From contig URLF01000065.1 in assembly GCA_900548705.1 (NCBI GenBank), positions 1 through 14,495 on the forward strand: a stretch of DNA of 14,495 bases. The letters are read 5' to 3'. The DNA comes from an uncultured Porphyromonadaceae bacterium. Its GTDB lineage: Bacteria > Bacteroidota > Bacteroidia > Bacteroidales > Muribaculaceae. The position numbers and the translations under genes are program-made. The notes beneath the pieces were generated by a model, which worked only from the letters and a program-made list of their open reading frames with translations, was not told the origin of the DNA and ran no database searches. This document shows, in pieces, positions 1 through 5,146 of this stretch (its first letter is position 1; the number at the start of each line of letters is the position of its first letter).

Positions 1-37
1 ATAGATAAAAGGGATTAGGAGGAAAGGATTATGGGAA

Positions 38-140
38 AGGTCTCACAGATTACACGGATTACACAGATGCCATCCGGATGGAAACCAAATGACGTTCCGC
101 CCGGATGGCATCTGTGTAATCCGTGTAATCTGTGAGACCT
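38..140. repeat. Long perfect inverted repeat (40-bp arms)
   Basis: Bases 38-77 and 101-140 are perfect reverse complements over 40 bases, separated by a 23-base loop. The arms are made of short near-repeats of the type GATTACACA / GATTACACG and end in a GCCATCCGG motif at the loop side; CCATCCGGATGG at the inner end of the left arm is itself palindromic. As RNA or single-stranded DNA this would form a very stable cruciform or hairpin. No U-run follows on either strand, so it is not a standard intrinsic terminator. It resembles dispersed intergenic repeat elements (REP-like) that I believe are common in Bacteroidales, but the family assignment is inference. Confidence 0.9.
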
Positions 141-146
141 CTTCGA

Positions 147-190
147 AGAATCTGCGTGAAATCTGCGTATCTGCGGAATCTGCGTGAGAC
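147..190. repeat. Degenerate short tandem TCTGCG repeats
   Basis: The hexamer TCTGCG recurs at 151, 162, 170 and 179 within GAATCTGCGTG-like units of 8 to 11 bases. The vocabulary is the same as in the arms of the flanking hairpins, with G replacing A in the unit. A further trace is seen at 399-430. This looks like a decayed part of the same repeat family, not coding sequence. Confidence 0.6.
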
Positions 191-272
191 CCTTTTCGTG
201 AAACTCGCGGTTCGCGTCCGAATCAGGAGAATGACCTCACAGATTTAATTTAAGGCCTGGTATAATTTTTAA

Positions 273-380
273 GGTCTCGCAGATTGCGCAGATTACGCAG
301 AGCCATCCGGCTGGGAACTCTGTCGGATGACATCTGTGTAAGCCGGATGGCTCTGCGTAATCTGTGTAATCTGCGAGACT
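273..380 (+). repeat. Second long inverted repeat, related to the one at 38-140
   Basis: Bases 273-312 and 341-380 form 40-base arms around a 28-base loop. Only three positions differ from perfect complementarity (273, 286 and 288), and each would be a G-U pair in plus-strand RNA, whereas the minus strand would have C-A mismatches. The arms carry the same CAGATTACGCAGA-type units and the same GCCATCCGG loop-side motif as the first hairpin, so the two elements share an origin but have diverged in concert. No T-run follows. Confidence 0.85.
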
Positions 381-456
381 TCTCCGTTAAATTTACGGGT
401 AATCTGCAAATATACGGGTAATCTGCGAGAGACTTTGGTTGAATCCGCGGACACAT

Positions 457-489
457 AAAAAGAGGGAGACGGCCAGTGGCTGTCTCCCT
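457..489 (-). terminator. Intrinsic terminator, minus strand
   Basis: Bases 463-470 (AGGGAGAC) pair with 482-489 (GTCTCCCT), and the stem continues inward through GGCC/GGCT with one G-T pair to a 3-base loop. Read on the minus strand, the hairpin is followed by C and then five T (bases 461-457), the classical arrangement. It can end transcription from the secreted protein gene whose stop lies at 667, and also any transcript begun at the promoter at 581-588. Confidence 0.8.
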
Positions 490-575
490 GCATTTCAATT
501 ATACTAAAACTTTCTTGGGCTTGCAGCCTCACGGCTGTAAATATCATTTGTCTGTCGGAGGGGGCGTTCGGATTG
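457..575 (-). ncRNA. Candidate small RNA (about 120 nt)
   Basis: A good Bacteroidetes -7 box on minus (TACCTTTG at 588-581) is followed about 115 bases later by the intrinsic terminator at 457-489. No credible coding frame lies between: the frame open on this strand runs straight through the terminator and shows no recognisable protein features. A short promoter-to-terminator unit of this size is what a small RNA would look like. Alternatives are a regulatory 3' region of the upstream gene, or a leftover promoter and terminator from a deleted gene. Nothing in the RNA matches a family I recognise. Confidence 0.3.
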
Positions 576-580
576 CTTGG

Positions 581-634
581 CAAAGGTAGCAAAACCACCG
601 CGATTTACCCCCCCCGATTGTTAAACTAAGTTAA
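581..634 (-). promoter_or_regulatory. Promoter with TTAAC direct repeat and G-run
   Basis: Read on minus, there are TTAAC boxes at 634-630 and 624-620 (10-base period), then AATC, an eight-G run (615-608), 19 bases, and TACCTTTG (588-581), which fits the Bacteroidetes TAnnTTTG -7 element. No TTG sits at the -33 position; the G-run ends where it would be expected. The same arrangement with the same spacing is found upstream of the gene that ends at 667. A start site would fall near 575. Confidence 0.5.
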
Positions 635-666
635 CGTGTTGTGTCTCTGTTGATTTCACTATTGAA

Positions 667-2643
667 TCAACGGATGATGAACTTCTCGGCCTTACCACCC
701 TGCTTGCGGATGTACAAGCCGGGGCGGTCGGCGTTGACGCGCTGTCCCTGGAGGTTGTAATATACAGCCTCTCCGGCGATTACGTCGGTTGCCACATTCT
801 CGATGCCTGAAACCTGACCGTCGTTGCTGACATAGAACGACACGACGTCGGACTCTTTAGTGGGGGTGACGGATTTCACGCTGACATTCATTGTTGACTC
901 TATGTCTTCATAAGAGAATTCATATGACTTGGGATCGTCGCCGGGGGTGAATGCCCATCCCTGTGCTTCGATTGCCATCATCGAGATGTTTTCTTCCGGG
1001 GCAGTAGTGTAGGGTGTCGCCATAATCATCAAAGCTCCCGCGTCAGTCGAAATCATGACAGCCTTTGACTCATTATCGAAGGTGCATTCGGGGGTGGCGG
1101 GAGTTATCTCCTCGGAAGCGATGGTGTAGGTGCGTTCCGAAGTCTTTTCTCCGGATTCGCTGGATGCAGTTACCTTTATGGTGGCGATTATATCTGAAGG
1201 AACTGTCCAGGTGATGTTGGCCTCATTGACAGCCTCGGGCAGTTCTATGCCCTCTTCGTCAGTAGTTATTTCCATTTTGGCCGCAGCCATGGATGAGAAG
1301 CGCAGCTCGGCACCTGTCATCACTGTCAGTTCGGTCTTGTCATCATTCGCTTCCAGACAATACTGCGGAACGTAGTCCACAAGAATCTCGCCGGGCTGCT
1401 CCTCTGGGATAGTGTATTTTATGGAGATGCCTTTCACGCAAAGATATTTTGAGGCAGATGTGGCACTGAAAACAACTTCATTACCGGTAAGCTCAAACCC
1501 TGACAATTTGTGGTCTGTGGCTGTTGTTTGGGCGACAGTGATATTGCCGGCAGATTCTTCGTTGACAGTCACGGCCAAAGTATATGCTTCATTGGTGAAA
1601 CCGTTGAAGGTGATTTCTTGTATGATGGCATTTGCAGGTATGTCAGAATCGGTAAGGGTGATAGTTCCGTTAAATGGATTAGCTTTGGAGCCTAATTGGG
1701 CGCCCCCTGATGTTCCGCTGGAATAACTGTTTTCAGCAAAGGCGTGCCATTTGCCCGTGCTGCTTTCGGGAGCAAGAGTCAAATCAACGTCCACTGTCTG
1801 ACCTGACGCTGTTGAGGGCGCACTGGTTATAATCCAATTTGCGGTAATAAAGTCCGCTTTTTTTACTGTCAGGTTGAATGTGAGCGGTTCGGATGTCTGT
1901 GTTTCCTCCCCTTCAACTTCCCGTTTCGCCACGACAGAGACAGATGCGTTGTCGCAAATGCCAGGTGTCCAGGAAGCTGAACCGTCGGAAGTCGTGAGAA
2001 TCACGGGCGCTTGGCCATCAACGGACACCTCTATTGATGTGGCATAATCCGCGTGGAAAGATATATCAGTGTTCTGGTAAATCGTCAGGGAATTTTCTAT
2101 GGGTGTACCATCACAAGTTGCGGAAACTTCGCCAAGTGTCACATTCCCCAATTCATATTCAACAGTGACCCCCTTGATATAGATATTTTTTCCAGAGGTG
2201 GAATTTGAGATATTAATGACTATATCACCTTCTCCTTCCCCCTCGAAGGTATATGATTGGGAAGAACTCGTCAATCCTGTTGAGGTCGCATTCCCGCACA
2301 TAAATTTGGAATCCCCGACAGAAACAGTCAATTCTGATGTGGTTGAATTGCTTTGGCCTGTAAATGTAACTTTAGTTATTTTTCCCAGAATGCCGGAAGT
2401 TGACATTTCGACATTATTGATGAAATTCGATTTTGAGCCGATGTGCAGACCATTTGTTTCCACCGCATAATAGGTTTTCGAGGGGTCTTCCCAAGCGTAT
2501 TTGAGAGCCCATGTCACATCATTTTCTGTCCAGGAAGTTCTGTCTGAAGAGATAGTTGCGGTTGCGGATGTCGTGGTATATGTTTCAGCATAGGCACTTA
2601 CCATATACAAGACTGCCACAAACAGGAGTAGAAGTTTTTTCAT
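667..2643 (-). CDS. Secreted multidomain beta-rich protein with Por/T9SS-like C-terminal tail
   Basis: 658 residues. Residues 1-19 are a Sec signal peptide (MKKLLLLFVAVLYMVSAYA), so the protein leaves the cytoplasm. Two related beta-rich modules are visible at about 22-164 and 264-413: each has a GSK(S/A)N segment, a KVTFTG / EITFNG strand, a TVSV / AVTV strand, and closes with IKGVTVEY / VKGISIKY. Between and after them lie Ig- or chitobiase-like domains (about 168-262, 419-510 and 515-605), rich in Thr, Ser and Val. The tail (about 612-658) contains YYNLQGQRV and GLYIRKQGG and ends KFIIR. This is the gut-Bacteroidales form of the type IX sorting domain, or a relative of it whose route is not proven. 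No catalytic motif is seen, so a role in surface adhesion or glycan binding is only inference. Promoter at 2735-2788 and terminator at 457-489 suggest a single-gene transcript. The plus-strand frames inside it are shadows. Confidence 0.88.
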   Translation of the reverse strand: MKKLLLLFVAVLYMVSAYAETYTTTSATATISSDRTSWTENDVTWALKYAWEDPSKTYYAVETNGLHIGSKSNFINNVEMSTSGILGKITKVTFTGQSNSTTSELTVSVGDSKFMCGNATSTGLTSSSQSYTFEGEGEGDIVINISNSTSGKNIYIKGVTVEYELGNVTLGEVSATCDGTPIENSLTIYQNTDISFHADYATSIEVSVDGQAPVILTTSDGSASWTPGICDNASVSVVAKREVEGEETQTSEPLTFNLTVKKADFITANWIITSAPSTASGQTVDVDLTLAPESSTGKWHAFAENSYSSGTSGGAQLGSKANPFNGTITLTDSDIPANAIIQEITFNGFTNEAYTLAVTVNEESAGNITVAQTTATDHKLSGFELTGNEVVFSATSASKYLCVKGISIKYTIPEEQPGEILVDYVPQYCLEANDDKTELTVMTGAELRFSSMAAAKMEITTDEEGIELPEAVNEANITWTVPSDIIATIKVTASSESGEKTSERTYTIASEEITPATPECTFDNESKAVMISTDAGALMIMATPYTTAPEENISMMAIEAQGWAFTPGDDPKSYEFSYEDIESTMNVSVKSVTPTKESDVVSFYVSNDGQVSGIENVATDVIAGEAVYYNLQGQRVNADRPGLYIRKQGGKAEKFIIR

Positions 2644-2734
2644 ACGGTCAAAGATTATTGTGTTTGAATGAAGTTTTAGTGTTATTGACGGTAGATCGTG
2701 TGGGATTCGGTATGGATATGCCTACAATCCGGCA

Positions 2735-2788
2735 CAAAATTAGGCAAAAGGCTTCAAATTACCCCCCTAATTCGTTAAATATTGTTAA
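2735..2788 (-). promoter_or_regulatory. Promoter of the secreted protein gene, with TTAAC direct repeat and G-run
   Basis: Read on minus, there are TTAAC boxes at 2788-2784 and 2778-2774 (10-base period), a six-G run at 2767-2762, 19 bases, then TAATTTTG at 2742-2735, an exact TAnnTTTG match. The start site would be near 2729, giving a leader of about 85 bases before the ATG at 2643. Distances between TTAAC, G-run and -7 box equal those of the copy at 581-634. The pair of TTAAC boxes is a plausible activator or repressor site; the protein that binds it is unknown. Confidence 0.55.
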
Positions 2789-2888
2789 TAAGTGGAATTA
2801 GGCCCGATTTAAACTTTGTGGAGAGAGAAAGCGTTTAAAGACTGTCGGGTGACCGACACAATATGCATAACCTGAAAACAAGTAAATT

Positions 2889-3047
2889 ATGGACAATTCT
2901 GAAAAATGTAAACGCCATTGCGTTAAATTCATTGTAAAGGTAGTGCTTCAGACTGCAACCCTCGCCACAGCCATCATGGCTGTCCACGAACTTGACAGAA
3001 TCCATCATCGTCTGAAGAAAATCGAGAAGAAACGCCATATCCTCTGA
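2889..3047 (+). CDS. Small single-pass membrane protein (52 aa)
   Basis: ATG at 2889 opens a 52-residue frame ending in TGA at 3045-3047. It begins MDNSEKCKRHCVK, has a hydrophobic stretch at about residues 14-32 (FIVKVVLQTATLATAIMAV), then a strongly basic amphipathic tail (HELDRIHHRLKKIEKKRH). The layout, a short Cys-containing head, one membrane helix and a cationic charged tail, fits a genuine small membrane protein better than a chance frame. A weak -7-like sequence (TAAACTTTG, one base too long between TA and TTTG) lies at 2810-2818, and the divergent TTAAC boxes at 2774-2788 are nearby. The gene is too short for default gene callers. Function unknown; I do not recognise a named family. 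The larger minus-strand frame over the same bases lacks such organisation. Confidence 0.5.
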   Translation: MDNSEKCKRHCVKFIVKVVLQTATLATAIMAVHELDRIHHRLKKIEKKRHIL

Positions 3048-3104
3048 CAATCGGCGGTCGCTTCCCAAAGCTACCCTGAGGGAATTGTTTCCCGAAAGTC
3101 AAAG

Positions 3105-3188
3105 GAGGGGCTGATGCTCAGCTCCCTCGCCTGAATATCGCTTCGCAATACAGCTGCGGCCATCTTCGCGCCTGTATTGTGGAGCGAT
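3105..3188 (+). other. Two consecutive RNA-type hairpins in the intergenic region
   Basis: Bases 3105-3114 pair with 3118-3128 around a 3-base loop, with one bulged base. Bases 3137-3153 pair with 3172-3188 over 17 positions around an 18-base loop. In the second stem two positions are not Watson-Crick, and both become G-U pairs in plus-strand RNA, so the structure favours a plus-strand transcript. Neither hairpin is followed by a T-run. They lie after the 52-residue gene (stop 3047) and before the transporter promoter, so they could be a U-less terminator, the 3' end of that mRNA, or a separate structured RNA. Confidence 0.5.
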
Positions 3189-3232
3189 TGGTTTGCCTGT
3201 TGGCCGATTGCGGCATGAGCCCGAGAGTCGGC

Positions 3233-3263
3233 TTGCCGGAGATGTTGAATTGTTGTATCTTTG
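3233..3263 (+). promoter_or_regulatory. Promoter of the SLC13-type transporter gene
   Basis: TTG at 3233-3235, a 20-base spacer, then TATCTTTG at 3256-3263 followed by C. This is a near-ideal Bacteroidetes housekeeping promoter. The start site would fall near 3269, leaving an A-rich leader of about 40 bases before the ATG at 3308, with no strong Shine-Dalgarno. It also argues that 3308 is the true start and not the upstream frame. Confidence 0.75.
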
Positions 3264-3307
3264 CGAAAAATAAGTTTAACCTAAATCAAAAGGAAACCGG
3301 AATAAGT

Positions 3308-5122
3308 ATGCTGATTTCCCTGTTGACGCTTGGTCTGGCTGTTTTGGGATTCGTCTGGAGCCGATGTCGTGGCATTGTTGGCACTGGTGGTTCTGGCCGT
3401 CAGCGGTGTCATCTCAACCCAGGAAGCCCTTTCGGGATTCGCCAACCCCATAGTGATAATGATGGTCGGCCTGTTTGTGGTCGGCGGAGCGGTTTTCAAT
3501 ACCGGACTCGCCAAAATGCTTGGAGCAAAACTCCTGAAACTTGGAGGAGGAAACCCCACGAAACTTTTCCTCGTCGTGGTACTGGCCACAGGCCTTATCG
3601 GCGGTTTTGTCAGCAATACAGGCACAGTGGCCCTGATGCTCCCCATCGTGGTGTCGATGGCCGCCGCCTCCGGCACCTCCGCTTCCCGGTTGCTGATGCC
3701 TCTGGCGTTCGCGTCGAGCATGGGAGGAATGCTGACCCTTATCGGTACACCTCCCAACCTTGTGATTGCCGAGGCTTGGGAAGAGGCCGGACATGAGCCG
3801 CTTACCATGTTCTCATTCCTACCCGCCGGTGTGATATGCCTTGTGGCGGGAACCCTGCTTCTGATTCCCCTCAGCCGTGTGCTCGCCCGGAAGCGTTCGG
3901 CCGATGACTCCGGGGAGAATAAACGGTCACGTTCCCCGCTGGAAATCGTGGAGGAGTATGGACTTAACGATGATCTCTGGAGGGTCACAGTCCCGGCGAC
4001 ATCCCCCATCGCCGGTCTGACACTCGGCAACCTCGCCCTGCGTAAGAATTACGACCTCGATGTGCTGGAACTGCGCACCGGCGAACACTCCCGCCGTCTG
4101 ATAAAGAATATCACCCAGGAAGCCCCCACCGCCAGTTCGACCGTCGATCCCGGCGACGTGATGTTTGTGCGCGGCCCGAAAGAGGGGGTGGACCTCTTCG
4201 CCACCCATTACGGACTGCAGCTCGACGCGAATCCCGAAGACGCGCGTCACAACCTCCGTTTCTATGACATCGGAGTGGCCGAGATTGTGCCGATGCCCGA
4301 TTCTCCGATTCTGAAACAGACAATCGCGCAGCTCGATTTCCGCAACCGATTCAACGTCAATGTGCTTGGCGTGAGGCGTGGGGGTGAGTACATCACCGAG
4401 AACCTTGCGGATGTGACGGTCAGGAAAAATGATGTGCTGCTGGTTCAGGGTCCCTGGAAAGCCATTGACGAGTTGAGCGGAGACACCCGCCGATGGGTCG
4501 TCCTCGGACAGCCATTGTCGGAAGCATCGAAAGTGACCCTCGACTATAAGGCTCCTGTGGCCGCATTGATAATGGCCGCGATGATCGTGATGCTGGTGTT
4601 TGATGTCGTCCCGGCGGTGATGACCGTCATAATGGCCGCTCTCGCCATGGTGCTGACCGGATGTTTCAGGTCGGTCGGAGATGCCTACAAGACCATCAAC
4701 TGGGAGAGCATCGTGCTTATAGCCGCGATGATGCCTATGAGTTTCGCCTTGGAGAAGACCGGGGTGTCTGAAATGGTGTCGGCGTCGCTTGTGAGCCATC
4801 TCGGTTCGCTTGGCCCCCACTGGCTGCTCGCCGGGCTTTATTTCACGACATCGCTGATGACCCTGTTCATCTCCAACACCGCCACTGCCGTGCTGATGGC
4901 TCCAATCGCGTTGCAGAGCGCGGTGGCCCCCTGCCGTTCCTGTTTGCCGTCACATTGGGCGCGTCGCTATGCTTCGCCTCCCCCTTCTCGACCCCGCCGA
5001 ACGCGTTGGTCATGTCGGCCGGACAATACACCTTCACCGACTACCTGAAGGTAGGCGCGCCGTTGCAGGTGATTCTCGGAATTCTTATGATTTTTGCGTT
5101 GCCGCTTCTTTTCCCCTTCTGA
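3308..5122 (+). pseudogene. SLC13/DASS-family transporter with two RCK_C domains, broken by two frameshifts
   Basis: Conceptually about 604 residues. Membrane segments fill both ends. SNT motifs of the divalent anion:Na+ symporter family appear twice (FVSNTGTVALMLP near 3606-3644 and FISNTATAVLMAP near 4867-4905), and GTPPNLV follows the first. The cytoplasmic middle holds two RCK_C (TrkA-C) domains at about 3957-4220 and 4257-4515, typical of the YfbS-like branch. The likely role is Na+-coupled uptake of an anion such as a dicarboxylate or sulfate; the substrate cannot be read. The ATG at 3308 gives MLISLLTLGLAVLGFVWS, but the frame must shift at 3359-3362 to continue with DVVALLALV. It must shift back near 4927-4931 to give LPFLFAVTLGAS through to LPLLFPF and TGA at 5120-5122. 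As it stands the reading frame is interrupted twice. Either the gene is inactive or the sequence has errors; the body is well conserved, suggesting recent loss or error. It ends 24 bases from the convergent kinase gene. Confidence 0.75.
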
Positions 5123-5146
5123 TACGGGCTGCTCTGACTGCGGAGA

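Noticed and set aside
31..141. Short plus-strand frame starting ATG at 31 after an AGGAGG-like run
   Set aside because: It is composed of the hairpin arms and ends inside them; the purine-rich run is probably coincidental and Bacteroidales seldom use such sites.
38..380. CRISPR array suspected from repeated GATTACACA-like units
   Set aside because: The units are 9-11 bases, arranged as inverted arms without spacers of constant length, and no cas gene is present.
250..598. Two overlapping minus-strand frames of 82 and 101 codons
   Set aside because: They run through the 40-bp-arm hairpin and the intrinsic terminator, and the residues mirror the short DNA repeats. No protein-like features.
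2835..3068. Minus-strand 77-codon frame
   Set aside because: It is antisense to the more protein-like 52-residue frame and lacks a promoter or recognisable motif.
3179..3796. Plus-strand 205-codon frame across the transporter start
   Set aside because: Only its internal part from 3308 to about 3361 is the genuine transporter N-terminus. The rest is out of frame and low-complexity, caused by the frameshift.
3359..4931. Programmed ribosomal frameshifting in the transporter
   Set aside because: There is no slippery heptamer with a downstream pseudoknot at either site, and two opposite shifts in one transporter gene would be without precedent that I know of; mutation or sequence error is simpler.
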